A stretch of 64,000 bases of DNA from JAFMDF01 sp965277445 (GTDB lineage Bacteria; Bacteroidota; Bacteroidia; Chitinophagales; Saprospiraceae). A program made the translations under genes and the position numbers. The notes beneath the pieces were generated by a model that had not been told where the DNA came from, made no database searches, and saw only the letters and a program-made list of their open reading frames with translations. The stretch covers positions 1,054,001 to 1,118,000 of the forward strand of contig CBDICY010000050.1 in NCBI GenBank assembly GCA_965277445.1, in the 5' to 3' direction. Below, in pieces: positions 36,600-45,783 of this stretch. Positions within the stretch are counted from its first letter, which is position 1. Every line of letters begins with the position of its first letter.

Positions 36600-36790
36600 A
36601 TGATGACAGGATTATGCAGGATTTACAGGATGAGCGAGCGAACCCGCAGGGTGAATGTCTGGGATGAGCAAACACCGTTTGTGAACCGTGAAACGGACGG
36701 GATGCTCAAGGGAGCGAACCGCAAAGCGGGTGGAGGAATAATTAATAAAGATCCTAGAGCGACCTTTATTATTTGTGAACCGTGGGTGAG
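36600..36790. repeat. GC-richer intergenic repeat block with GAGCGAACCGC units
   Basis: The block begins with a CAGGATTTACAGGATG word (also a variant near 36020) and then has units such as GAGCGAACCCGCAGGGTG, GAGCAAACACCGTTTGTG and GAGCGAACCGCAAAGCGGG, each with a short internal palindrome. It is clearly different in base composition from the flanking DNA. It resembles REP-like scattered repeats, and no protein is likely. Confidence 0.5.
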
Positions 36791-36805
36791 AGGGCAACAT
36801 AAAAA

Positions 36806-38236
36806 TTACTCAAATAAAACATCCATTGTTAAATCGTTATCAACTAATTCTTGGCTATATTTGTTGGCTTCCGTACCAAAGGAAGTAATCATGGTCAAAA
36901 AAAGTTGTTTTTTAGTTTTACTTACCTCGGAAAACACCATTATCTTTTTGCGCAATTGTTCGGCGTAAGCTTTAGAAATATTAAAAGTAGTCCGTTGAAA
37001 TTTCATTTCACATAAATTAATGACTTGGTCGTTTCGGTCAATCAATAAATCAATCTGCACACCGGGTAAAACATCATTTCCTTGAAAAATAAAACTAGAA
37101 GCTTCCGTATAAATACCGCCAATATCTAAGCCTTTCTTAATTTGTTGAATGTGTTTTAGACTAAGGCTTTCAAAAGCATAACCACTCCAAGCTGTAAAAG
37201 TTGGGGTTTGGCTTAAAGCTTTCCATTGACCATCCAGGTTCCTTTTTCTTTTTTCAATAAAATTGATGTAGAATAAGGAATATTCATCCGTTAGTCGATA
37301 GAGTTTGTTTCTATGCTTTTTACCAAAAGGATAATAATCTGTAATAAATCCAGAATGCTTTAGTTCATTAAGTACTTTCGTAAATCCTCCACCATCTGCT
37401 AATTTAGTTAATTGGATAATGGCAGGTCTAGTCAAACCTTTCCATTTGGTGGCTAAAGCACGAACGATCGCAATATGATTTTCAGCATGTTCAAATAAGG
37501 CTGGATATAAATTGGCGAATTCATCAAATAGTAAACCGTCCTCCGAAAAACAAATAGTATCTATATTTTGAATAGCACTCTTTCCTGCTTTTATTTCTTT
37601 TAAATAATGAGGAATTCCTCCCATTATCATATAAATTAAAACGGTATGGTAGCGGTTTAATTTCAACTGCCTGCTTTTCAAAAATGTTTCAGTTTCGGCA
37701 AGCGTAAAAGGTTTTAAATTAATTCTTCTGGTAATTCTATTATGTAATCCGCCTTTATCTTTAACTACTTTTTGTAGCATCCAAGATGCTGCCGACCCAC
37801 AAATCACCACAATAATTGGTTGCTTAGAGGCCCAATTATTCCAAAAAAAACCCAAAGCTTTTAGAAAACCCGATTTTTTGGTTGCTAACCAAGGCAACTC
37901 GTCAAAAAATAAGATTTTTTTCTTAGTGGATGGTTGAGCTTCCAAAACAGTAATTAGCTGATGAAAAGCAGTTAGCCAATTTTTAGGCATTGGCAAGTCA
38001 GTAGTCTTGGCATATCTCTGTAATAAAAAATGAAAAGAAGCTAATTGTTCTACACGGGTAGCATTTTGCACACCTGTGAATTCTATATCAACTTTGCCTT
38101 TATAAACAGAACGAATTAAAAAGGTTTTTCCAACTCTTCTACGCCCAATGACCGCAATCATTTCAGCTTCATCTGATTGTATGGCTTCGTTTAAAGTAGC
38201 TTGTTCTTTCTCTCTGCCAATAAATTTCTTGTCCAT
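36806..38236 (-). CDS. ATPase of the AAA_14/DUF234 type
   Basis: 476 residues from ATG 38236 (MDKKFIGREKEQATLN). The upstream extension to 38353 reads through two inverted repeats and is not coding. Walker A is GRRRVGKT and Walker B KKILFFDELPW, with a sensor CGSAASWM and winged-helix (GGFTKVLNELKHSGFI). The C-terminal DUF234 domain has a PD-(D/E)XK pattern (QIDLLIDRND then CEMKF). Such archaeal-like ATPases are widespread and mobile in Bacteroidota, and their role is unknown. Confidence 0.85.
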   Translation of the reverse strand: MDKKFIGREKEQATLNEAIQSDEAEMIAVIGRRRVGKTFLIRSVYKGKVDIEFTGVQNATRVEQLASFHFLLQRYAKTTDLPMPKNWLTAFHQLITVLEAQPSTKKKILFFDELPWLATKKSGFLKALGFFWNNWASKQPIIVVICGSAASWMLQKVVKDKGGLHNRITRRINLKPFTLAETETFLKSRQLKLNRYHTVLIYMIMGGIPHYLKEIKAGKSAIQNIDTICFSEDGLLFDEFANLYPALFEHAENHIAIVRALATKWKGLTRPAIIQLTKLADGGGFTKVLNELKHSGFITDYYPFGKKHRNKLYRLTDEYSLFYINFIEKRKRNLDGQWKALSQTPTFTAWSGYAFESLSLKHIQQIKKGLDIGGIYTEASSFIFQGNDVLPGVQIDLLIDRNDQVINLCEMKFQRTTFNISKAYAEQLRKKIMVFSEVSKTKKQLFLTMITSFGTEANKYSQELVDNDLTMDVLFE

Positions 38237-38246
38237 ATTATATTTT

Positions 38247-38294
38247 GATAGCTCGCTGAAAGTAGGTAAAAATAAGCACTTCCAGCGAGCTATC
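38247..38294. repeat. 12-bp inverted repeat in the leader of the ATPase gene
   Basis: GATAGCTCGCTG (38247-38258) and CAGCGAGCTATC (38283-38294) are perfect complements, with further pairing AAGT/ACTT inside. It lies 11 bases upstream of the ATPase start codon, so it may act on translation or be an operator. Confidence 0.6.
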
Positions 38295-38312
38295 CAAATC
38301 CTAGTAAGCAAA

Positions 38313-38344
38313 AAGTCCCAATCTATCAATATAGATTGAGACTT
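38313..38344 (-). terminator. Rho-independent terminator of the HTH/GG gene
   Basis: AAGTCCCAATCTAT (38313-38326) and ATAGATTGAGACTT (38331-38344) pair with one mismatch. On the minus strand TTTTTG follows. It lies 75 bases after the stop of the gene at 38419. Confidence 0.6.
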
Positions 38345-38418
38345 TGAATACACCCAACTTATTTTTCTTTAAAGGCGCAAAGGTGTAAGGGTCAAAAAGT
38401 AGAGAGGTGCCTACTGCT

Positions 38419-38733
38419 CTACGCTACTTGCACAAAAAATATTGGCAATTGCCGAATGATTGCGCCACCATTAATGGCTTGCAATTCTTGGGTCGCAATA
38501 GACGGTGGAATAAAACCTACTCGAAATTCTACGGGGTGCATATATTCGTAGGATTCTCGATACCGACAATAGGCAATTGGTGCGCCTAAGGCTTTCAATT
38601 CTTTTAAGACATTATATAACATGCTCTCGGATAAACCCATTTTTCTAGCAAATTGGTCTGGTTTGCCTGTTCGCTTATAACGGATTAAATCGTGCATGCG
38701 TTTGATTCTTTCTATTTTATTGTTTAGTGACAT
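38419..38733 (-). CDS. HTH protein with C-terminal double-glycine motif
   Basis: 104 residues. The N-terminus is a DeoR/HTH_11-like winged helix (RYKRTGKPDQFARKMGLS, ESMLYNVLKELKALGAPI). The C-terminus reads TQELQAINGG (GG at 89-90) followed by AIIRQLPIFFVQVA. The ELxxINGG sequence matches the leaders of the nearby precursors (LQEINGG, LERINGG). It may be a regulator that is itself a substrate of the GG peptidase, releasing a 14-residue hydrophobic peptide (inference). It stands 2 kb from precursor F and 5 kb from the exporter. It could control the palindromic modules. Confidence 0.7.
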   Translation of the reverse strand: MSLNNKIERIKRMHDLIRYKRTGKPDQFARKMGLSESMLYNVLKELKALGAPIAYCRYRESYEYMHPVEFRVGFIPPSIATQELQAINGGAIIRQLPIFFVQVA

Positions 38734-38850
38734 TTGATTGTGGGTTGATGAGGTTGTGAGGTAATGAGATCATAAGGTTATGAGGTTCAAAGGTCGAGGG
38801 ACAGAAAGGTAAGAATAGGCTACTTTCTGCCTACTGCTACTGCAAACTGC
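38734..38850. repeat. GAGGTTGTGAGGTAATGAG and GCCTACTGCTACTGC word repeats
   Basis: The left half carries GAGGTTGTGAGGTAATGAG and TAAGGTTATGAGGTTC. The right half has TACTTTCTGCCTACTGCTAC and CAAACTGCCTACTTCC. The same style of locus-specific repeat occurs in other gaps of this window. Confidence 0.5.
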
Positions 38851-39561
38851 CTACTTCCGTTCCCGCTCCCCTGTATTGACGAACGTTGCTGGTTTAGATA
38901 ACTCGTCATAGTATGTCATTATTTTCACTAAATCTGTTGTTTTGTTCAATTTAAGCCGATGGCTTTTTACATATTCTTCCATAGCTGATTTGTGGGTATG
39001 TAAAAGAGTTAGGACATTTTTCTTTTTTAGTTTAAAGAAATTTGCTTTTCCATTTTCCACAAAATAATAGCTTGGTTTTTGGGCAAATTCTTGCACTTCG
39101 ATATCACCTGCATACCGCTTTTTTTCTGTTTTGATTAAACTTATATGAAAATCTTGTAAGACATAAAAATCCGTTCCACGATAGACTAATTGTACAAATT
39201 GCTTGGCTCTTTTAGGCAATAGTCCTGTTGCAAAAATAATGGTTTCTTCGCCTTTTGGTATTTCTACTCTATTGTACCAATTTTCATCTAGAGCAATGTA
39301 CCTATTGTCTTTTTTGACTTCAAAACTTTTGGTATAGCCGTTATAATTTAACCATACTTCTTCTATGGCTTCAGTTTCTTTTTTCGGAAATATTTTTCCT
39401 TTTTGCCATTGGTCAAAATAAAAGGGGGAGCCTTCGATACCTTCATAGAGGTTTTCATCTACTGATTGGCTATTGGTTAGCAGGAGGTCGTTTCTTTGGG
39501 CCTGGCTGATTAGGCTAATGCTCAGGCAACAAATTAAGCTTAAGATTTTTACTGTTTTCAT
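38851..39561 (-). CDS. Secreted protein, unknown function
   Basis: 236 residues. A Sec signal peptide (LICCLSISLISQAQ) is followed by a mixed alpha/beta protein (EVWLNYNGYTKSFEVKKDN, QLVYRGTDFYVLQDF). It resembles Bacteroidota hypothetical proteins with no assigned domain. It stands between the HTH/GG gene and the IS1634-like element. Confidence 0.65.
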   Translation of the reverse strand: MKTVKILSLICCLSISLISQAQRNDLLLTNSQSVDENLYEGIEGSPFYFDQWQKGKIFPKKETEAIEEVWLNYNGYTKSFEVKKDNRYIALDENWYNRVEIPKGEETIIFATGLLPKRAKQFVQLVYRGTDFYVLQDFHISLIKTEKKRYAGDIEVQEFAQKPSYYFVENGKANFFKLKKKNVLTLLHTHKSAMEEYVKSHRLKLNKTTDLVKIMTYYDELSKPATFVNTGERERK

Positions 39562-39668
39562 TTTTTTTGATTTTTATTTTAAATGTTTTTTACCACGGAT
39601 AAATAATACCACGGATGATTATTAGAGATAAATAAAAAATAAACAATTCTTGGTTATCTATCCATAGG

Positions 39669-41438
39669 AATTCATGTTTCGCTGAAATCAAAATGAGAAA
39701 AAAACAATTGGTTCATTCCCAAGTAAGATTCAGGCGGAACTTTTAGTAAATCAAGGATTTTCTGCTGAATTGGCTTTAAATCCTCTATTTTGACATAAAT
39801 TTTATCTTCTATTGATACAATTGTTAAATGAATATTTTTAAAAGCACTTAAAATCATATTCGTTGTCGGTTTATCAGTAGTTCTTCCAGGGTTACCTGGA
39901 TAAAGTTCTTTGAGTGATTGTTTTGTAGTTTTCAATTCCGACCGTACTTGGTACTGAATTAGACTAACATATTTTAAGGCTAATAGTAAAAGTCGAATTA
40001 ACGCCTTTATTCTATTTGGTTTACCTAAATAAACAGGCATCAATGCGGTTATTTTATTGAGTAGTTCATCGAATTTATGTTCGATTTTATATTCGTCTCG
40101 ATAACATTCTACTACTTGAATAGTATTTAATCTTTCTTTGGGTGCATTACAGGCATAGGCTCGCCAGCCTAATTTTTGTAAATGTTCCTCCTTAAGTGCT
40201 TCATTTAGTGAAATTTCAAGGTCAAAATGACTGATTTCTTTGATTCGTTCAGGTTTATCTTTATATTTTCTTACATTTTTAGTTTCTATATGCTCCTTAA
40301 TTTTGACGCTAATGAAGTCGTTAACTCGATACTTCGTCAAGATTTTAGTAACAGCGGTTTGAACGGCTTCTTTAGTATTTAGTTTTTTTCGCCCTTGGGA
40401 AGCTTCTAAAATAAGTGATAACTCATTTTGTGCCTTGCTTAAGCGATTTTCAAAACTGACTTGCTGACTTTTGGCATAAGTTGGAGAATAAACAATAATT
40501 CGTCTTTCTTCCCAGCAAATACCATTGATTTCATCTTCGATTTGTTCTATTTGCTCAAAGGCTTGAGCTCTAAGAATTACCTGTCCTTGTTTATCTTTTG
40601 TCGTTATTGGAATTAATTTTTTAGGTTTTTGCGCTAGATAATCAGCTAGTTGACTTGGAGTACATTGTTTTTTACTCAAAGGCGTCAAATAATACTGATT
40701 GTTAAGCTGTAAAAAACTCCTTATGACTAAACTTCCCATTTTTGCATCTCCTACAAATAATTGATGTAACAAATGTAAATTAGTCATTAACTCCTTGATA
40801 ACTGGTAAATACAATACATCATCGGCTGTATTGCCTGGAACCGTAACTGAAAACAAGGGCATGGCTAAAGGATCTAAAGTAGCTACCATCGTTTTCAATT
40901 GAGGTAAATCCGACCGATGTTGTTTTGAATGTCCGAATTGAAAGTTTCCCGATGCTTTTCGATGCGATTGAGTAATCATCGCATCTAATCGAATAGCTTC
41001 GGATGTTAAATTAAGATCGTACACGTTAATTAGTCGTTGATTATGAGCATGTTCAAACTTAACCCACTTATCATCGTCTGAATATCTGTCTAATAAAGCG
41101 CCTAATTTATCATCCGTAAAATCTTTACTGGTCATACTTGGACTATTCATGCAATATTGCAACGTGATTAGTCGCTGAGCCGCCCATGTTTCTACATGAC
41201 TGATTCGGTGGTCACTACAAGACAACACATATGTCAAAAATCCAACGGTGACTTTCCCACCGCTTATCCCTTTCCAGTTCCCATGGTCTGGAAAATATTG
41301 GTCTAGATATTTGATTAAATCACTCTCTTCAAATTTTCTTACCAATACGGGAATATCGTCTACTCGCTCTGTTTTTGTTTGCATGCTGCGAGTTTACGAA
41401 TTTATTTTTTATTTTTTCATTTCAGCGAAACGTGAATT
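39669..41438. mobile_element. IS1634-like insertion sequence
   Basis: The ends AATTCATGTTTCGCTGAAAT (39669) and AATTCACGTTTCGCTGAAAT (complement, from 41438) form imperfect inverted repeats of about 25 bases. AATT at each end could be repeat or a 4-bp target duplication; longer duplication is not seen. The transposase stop codon lies within the left repeat. The right end cuts into a gene that continues at 41439. Confidence 0.85.
39672..41384 (-). CDS. IS1634-family (IS4-like DDE) transposase
   Basis: 570 residues, full length. The N-terminal region is YFPDHGNWKGISGGKVTVGF. The catalytic segments are AIRLDAMITQSHRKASGNF (first Asp), LLHQLFVGDAKMGSLVI (second Asp) and a C-terminal region with RIKALIRLLLLALKYVSLIQ. 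The gene is intact and so the element may still be mobile. Confidence 0.9.
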   Translation of the reverse strand: MQTKTERVDDIPVLVRKFEESDLIKYLDQYFPDHGNWKGISGGKVTVGFLTYVLSCSDHRISHVETWAAQRLITLQYCMNSPSMTSKDFTDDKLGALLDRYSDDDKWVKFEHAHNQRLINVYDLNLTSEAIRLDAMITQSHRKASGNFQFGHSKQHRSDLPQLKTMVATLDPLAMPLFSVTVPGNTADDVLYLPVIKELMTNLHLLHQLFVGDAKMGSLVIRSFLQLNNQYYLTPLSKKQCTPSQLADYLAQKPKKLIPITTKDKQGQVILRAQAFEQIEQIEDEINGICWEERRIIVYSPTYAKSQQVSFENRLSKAQNELSLILEASQGRKKLNTKEAVQTAVTKILTKYRVNDFISVKIKEHIETKNVRKYKDKPERIKEISHFDLEISLNEALKEEHLQKLGWRAYACNAPKERLNTIQVVECYRDEYKIEHKFDELLNKITALMPVYLGKPNRIKALIRLLLLALKYVSLIQYQVRSELKTTKQSLKELYPGNPGRTTDKPTTNMILSAFKNIHLTIVSIEDKIYVKIEDLKPIQQKILDLLKVPPESYLGMNQLFFSHFDFSET

Positions 41439-42009
41439 ATTATGCCTACATACGAAAAAATGGAATGAAGCATGCGAATTTTATTATTCTAATATAAATC
41501 ATAAATTCCTAAAAAGACTAGACCAACGAAAAGAAGAACGCTTCAACATCATCCGTGCTTACCTTTATTTACTATTCCTCATCCAAAAAATAGATACTAA
41601 CTTTCCCAAGAAACAATTCAGGCTCCATAAATTCCTAAATGAAGTCCCCCTCTACTCCCAAGAAAAAAGAGGAATCAACATTCCCATACTCATAGTACAA
41701 CTATTAATTTTATTAGCACAAAACAAAAAAGCAGCGATTATTGACAAACAAGATGCTTTACAGCAATATTCTTGGCGTTATTTACGCAATGATCAAACCC
41801 TAAGAAGTAATTGTTTTATTAAAATGCTAGAATGTATGACCAAAGCTAATTTTCATAAAAATGCGACCATTCGTGCCGCTAAAAAATACCATGCTAAATT
41901 GGTTGCCAATCCAGCTAGAAATTACTTAAATGCACATTTTGTAGAAATTATCCCTTATGAAGATCAATGGGAAATGGTCTTAGAATTGTTGGAAAATAAA
42001 GCAAGGTAA
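41439..42009 (+). pseudogene. C-terminal remnant of a protein gene cut by the IS
   Basis: The open frame starting in the IS continues as LLCLHTKKWNEACEFYYSNI and runs about 190 codons to a stop at 42009. The sequence is helical, rich in Lys, Leu and Asn (LNEVPLYSQEKRGINIPILI), and looks like the C-terminal half of a larger Bacteroidota protein. Its 5' part is not present on the other side of the IS, so deletion accompanied or followed insertion. Function unknown. Confidence 0.6.
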
Positions 42010-42395
42010 ATAGAAGCTTGAGCAGGTATAATAGTAGAAAAAGATTATTTGAAATAATCCCCAGAGAAGCACCGACAATCGGCACTTCCTAGGTAGAGAG
42101 AATCCGGCTATAAAAGCCTCGTGTTTAGAAAAGAAAATGTATTACCTCAAATAAGGCAAATCATTTTTCTATGTACTGTAAACGAAGATATAACATTTTG
42201 AATTAGTTCTACTGTATTTAGTGAAAAAAACTTAAATAAAGGGTAAAATTTTAGAAAGTTCAAATTCTCCTCGCTCCTAAAGGAGAAATCTCCCCGCAGG
42301 TAGGCGTTCCTTTAGGAATAAAAGGTGCGGGATGGCAAGTTTTGTTTTTGTCCTGTAGTCAGAAAAAAATTACTCTTTATCTACAAAAAACAAAA
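42010..42395. other. Intergenic region with short palindromes
   Basis: No gene is seen. Short palindromic words include CCGACAATCGGC near 42073, CTCCTAAAGGAG near 42274 and TTCCTTTAGGAA near 42309. These look like degraded repeats. Confidence 0.4.
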
Positions 42396-43661
42396 TCACC
42401 GATTGAGTCGGGCAGATTTTATTTGCTCTGAAATTCGTTCGTAAAGGCTTTTTCGTTCAACGATAACCTCCCCTATTCCATGCATTAAAGCTTGTGGTTC
42501 AATTGTATATCCATAAGTCGTAATTAATTCAGTAGCAAAATCAACTTTAACATTATAATGTTTATCAAAAGGCAAGGAAGAAATATCTCTGACGGTTCCC
42601 TTCAATACGCCAAACTCCATAAAAGGATAATTATTCAATTTAACATACACTTCTTGCGCTGCTGCTACTTTTCCCGCCCCTTGAATAGGCAATTGTAAGA
42701 GGGCAAAGTAAGGCGTTGTTTCTTGCGGAATCAAGCTAAATATTTTTTCATCTTGCCGAGCAAATCGATAGTCATTAAAATGTTCTTTAAACACACAGCG
42801 TCCTGCCACATTTGCTTTAAGTAAGTACTTTAATTCCCAAGCATTTATTTCATGCTCTAATAGTAGGAGGGCTTCTTTAATCGGATTAATAAAATTAAGT
42901 TGGTCGAGGTCAAATCGGCTTGAAAGCTCTAATTTTTCTCGTTCTAATGTTTCTATATTTAAATCTAATGTATTTAGATCTGTTTCAATTTCCAAACTAG
43001 CTAAATCTTGAATCACAATCTTTCTATCAACTTTATCAAATTCTGATGCAGAGATAACGCTATCAGCATAAAGTTTTTCATTTCTAGCAATATTTCTATT
43101 GTCATAAGCCCTATCCTTTTTTAAGATATTCGCCTTTTTGCTTAATAAATCTTTTCGTTTTCGATATTGAGCAATTTGAGTTTCTCTAGAGGCCATTAAA
43201 GCTCGATGCTTGTCTGTTTTTTCAAAAGTTAAATAATTCTCTACTACTGCATTCACTTTTACCAAAGCGGGCTTTAATTCCCCAATTGCTAAATCCTTTG
43301 GTAGACAAAGGTTTTTAGCAATCTCAATAGCGCTTCGATCTTTTATCGCCAATTTATTTTTCAAAATTTGCACATCTTCATAAATCGCTGTATTCCGAAT
43401 AACTGCCAATGGAGCATCTTTTTCCACAAAGGCATTATTGGTCACTAATAACCTCAATTCGCCAGCCGATCTAGCATAAATATCCACAGGCGTTACTTCG
43501 GTCGTAATCGTTAAAGGCGCGCTAATCGTATCTTTATATTCTAAAAGCCAAGCAATGAAGGGTAATAACGCCAAGACAAAAAAGATAGCTAATAAGCTAC
43601 TTATCATCAAGCCTCTTGGCAATTTTTCCGTAATCTTCATCTTTCTTTTTGGTTCGGTCAT
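42396..43661 (-). CDS. HlyD-family membrane fusion (adaptor) protein
   Basis: 421 residues. A cytoplasmic basic start is followed by one membrane helix (ISSLLAIFFVLALLPFIAWL, residues about 16-36), a biotinyl-lipoyl-like half (VDIYARSAGELRLLVTNNAF), a long coiled-coil (residues about 140-270) and the second half (LLKANVAGRCVFKEHF). It links an inner membrane ABC exporter to a TolC-type channel. It lies downstream of the ABC gene on the same strand (107-base gap), so the two likely form the export unit for the GG peptides (inference). Confidence 0.9.
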   Translation of the reverse strand: MTEPKRKMKITEKLPRGLMISSLLAIFFVLALLPFIAWLLEYKDTISAPLTITTEVTPVDIYARSAGELRLLVTNNAFVEKDAPLAVIRNTAIYEDVQILKNKLAIKDRSAIEIAKNLCLPKDLAIGELKPALVKVNAVVENYLTFEKTDKHRALMASRETQIAQYRKRKDLLSKKANILKKDRAYDNRNIARNEKLYADSVISASEFDKVDRKIVIQDLASLEIETDLNTLDLNIETLEREKLELSSRFDLDQLNFINPIKEALLLLEHEINAWELKYLLKANVAGRCVFKEHFNDYRFARQDEKIFSLIPQETTPYFALLQLPIQGAGKVAAAQEVYVKLNNYPFMEFGVLKGTVRDISSLPFDKHYNVKVDFATELITTYGYTIEPQALMHGIGEVIVERKSLYERISEQIKSARLNR

Positions 43662-43768
43662 TTGATTAAAGCGTATGTTTAAATTTAATCCCCCATCTCA
43701 AAATTAGCTATATCCATTGAGGTTGAAGTTGAATTTGAGCTTTTTATTAGTTCATCATTCATCGTTAT

Positions 43769-45505
43769 CTAGTCCAATCCCATCCATTGCTGATGATAAG
43801 CCCCTTTTAATTGTATCAATTCCTCAAAACTCCCTTGTTCTACAATTGCTCCTGCATCAATCATCACAATCTTGTCCACATGTTCAAAAAGCTTTAATTT
43901 ATGAGTAGCTGTAATAATCGTTTTTCCCGCAAAATGCTGTTCTATATTCTGAATGACTTTTTTGGCAGTAATATTATCTAGCGCACTTGTTGGTTCATCC
44001 ATAATCAAATAATTCGCATTTTTATAAATAGCTCTTGCTAGTAAAATACGCTGCACTTGTCCCTTACTAAATTGTTTTCCTCCTCGCCCCACCATCGTTT
44101 CTACGCCTTTTTCTAATCCCGCCATAATTTGATCTAGACAACTCAATCTAATGGCTTCATTCATGCGATCATAATCAATGGTTGAAGCATCTTCTGCCAA
44201 CGTAATATTATAGCCTAAAGTATTGCTAAAAATAAACCCATCTTGGGAAACGAAACTACAGTTTTCTCGCCAAGGTTTATAGTTGATATGTTGAATACGA
44301 TGTTCACCGACTTTTACCTCCCCTTCTTCTCCTTGCAATAACTTTAAAATGATTTTAATAATCGTCGATTTTCCACTTCCACTTTTACCGACTAAAGCAA
44401 TTTTTTGGCCGTAGGCTACTTCAAAAGAAATTTCTTTAATCGTTGGCACATCTTTATACGTAAATTTCACATTATCAAAGGAAATTTTTTGTTGGTAATT
44501 GATCGAAGGACTAAATGCCTCAGGTTCATATTCTTTTTCTGATTCTAAGAAGACTTCTTGTAATCGACCTAAACTTAATTTAGCATCCTGCCAATCTTGC
44601 ACAAATTGCATAATGTCCGTAGTGGGCTTTGTCAATTGACCTAAGATATACTGAATGGCTAACATCGCTCCAAGCGTCATCGTACCATCAATAACAGAAG
44701 TTGCTGCAAAAAAAAGAATGAAGATATCTCGTAATTGACCTATGATAAAATTAAAGCCCTGATATATTTGATAGATGCGTAGAATTTCAAGCCTATTCTC
44801 TGCAAATTGATCTTGCACCTCATGCCACTCATCTACTTTGTATCGCTCTAGGTTATTTACTTTTATGTCCACTAAACCCTCTAATACCTCCATTAGTTGA
44901 CTCCTCATTTTGGAGCCCACTTTAAAGCGTTTGTTATCAATTTTTTCTCTGTAACGCAAAAAGAAAAAATCCCAAAATATAACTAGAAAAAAGGAGATGA
45001 TAAAAACGAGTCCAATCTTCCAACTGAAAATAAACATGACTAGGCCAAAGACCAGTATTTTAAAGATAGCACTCACAAAATTGACGGAACTCCCCGTCAT
45101 AAAAGTTTCTATCCGTAAATTGTCATTAATGTGCTGAATAAGATCCCCTTGCTTTTTATTACTAAAAAATAGATACTGTTTAAAAAGGAGGTTATGAAGG
45201 TAAGCGTTAACCAGCTTAATATTGATCCGAATACCAATATGACGCAACAACCAAAGTCGCAAAAAATCAGAAGTAATAATACCAACAAATAAAGCCAGTT
45301 GCCCCATCAATAATAAATAGATGAAGTCTATATCTTGATGATTGATTCCTTGGTCGACTAAAGCTTGCGTTAAAAAGGGGAAAATTAATTCAAATAATAC
45401 CCAGAGTAGTTGCAGGGCTAGTACTTGGAGAATGGCTGTCTTATACTTAAAAATTTGTTGGTATAATCCGCCAAAGGAGGAAATATTTTTAGTTGTTTGG
45501 CTCAT
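43769..45505 (-). CDS. ABC exporter (permease-ATPase fusion) without C39 peptidase domain
   Basis: 578 residues. Six membrane helices (residues about 20-310) precede an ATPase domain with Walker A GKSGSGKS, Q-loop SFVSQDG, signature FSKGQVQR, Walker B YLIMDEPTSALD and H-loop TATHK. The architecture and the HlyD partner are as in bacteriocin exporters, but the usual N-terminal C39 peptidase of about 140 residues is absent: the protein starts right before the first membrane helix. Leader cleavage would need a peptidase encoded elsewhere. The intact start and 5' region argue against recent truncation. Confidence 0.88.
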   Translation of the reverse strand: MSQTTKNISSFGGLYQQIFKYKTAILQVLALQLLWVLFELIFPFLTQALVDQGINHQDIDFIYLLLMGQLALFVGIITSDFLRLWLLRHIGIRINIKLVNAYLHNLLFKQYLFFSNKKQGDLIQHINDNLRIETFMTGSSVNFVSAIFKILVFGLVMFIFSWKIGLVFIISFFLVIFWDFFFLRYREKIDNKRFKVGSKMRSQLMEVLEGLVDIKVNNLERYKVDEWHEVQDQFAENRLEILRIYQIYQGFNFIIGQLRDIFILFFAATSVIDGTMTLGAMLAIQYILGQLTKPTTDIMQFVQDWQDAKLSLGRLQEVFLESEKEYEPEAFSPSINYQQKISFDNVKFTYKDVPTIKEISFEVAYGQKIALVGKSGSGKSTIIKIILKLLQGEEGEVKVGEHRIQHINYKPWRENCSFVSQDGFIFSNTLGYNITLAEDASTIDYDRMNEAIRLSCLDQIMAGLEKGVETMVGRGGKQFSKGQVQRILLARAIYKNANYLIMDEPTSALDNITAKKVIQNIEQHFAGKTIITATHKLKLFEHVDKIVMIDAGAIVEQGSFEELIQLKGAYHQQWMGLD

Positions 45506-45783
45506 TGAGTTAGACGTGTTTTCACAAAAAAAGAAAACGATTAAAAATTTAGAAAACGATTAAAATAGACGACGCTAAAAAGCTACCTATCATAATACAA
45601 CCATAAAATTGAGTTCAAACAAAGTAAAAATATTTTCAATTTACTTTATAAAAAACTACCAGAGAGAGATTTATAAAAAAGATAAAAACATATAAGTAAA
45701 ACGAAATCTAATATTAATTGTCAAATTCTTTTTAATTAGCAAGCAAATTAAAAATAAAATTTTAAAAATAAGAAAATTCTTCT

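Noticed and set aside
36600..36968. 122-codon plus-strand frame across the GC-rich repeat block
   Set aside because: It is formed by repeated palindromic units and the antisense of the ATPase C-terminus.
38237..38353. N-terminal extension of the ATPase frame
   Set aside because: It reads through two inverted repeats and a terminator, so the ATG at 38236 is preferred.
41248..41438. 5' part of the plus-strand frame crossing the IS right end
   Set aside because: It is inside the IS, antisense to the transposase. Only the part from 41439 is a gene remnant.
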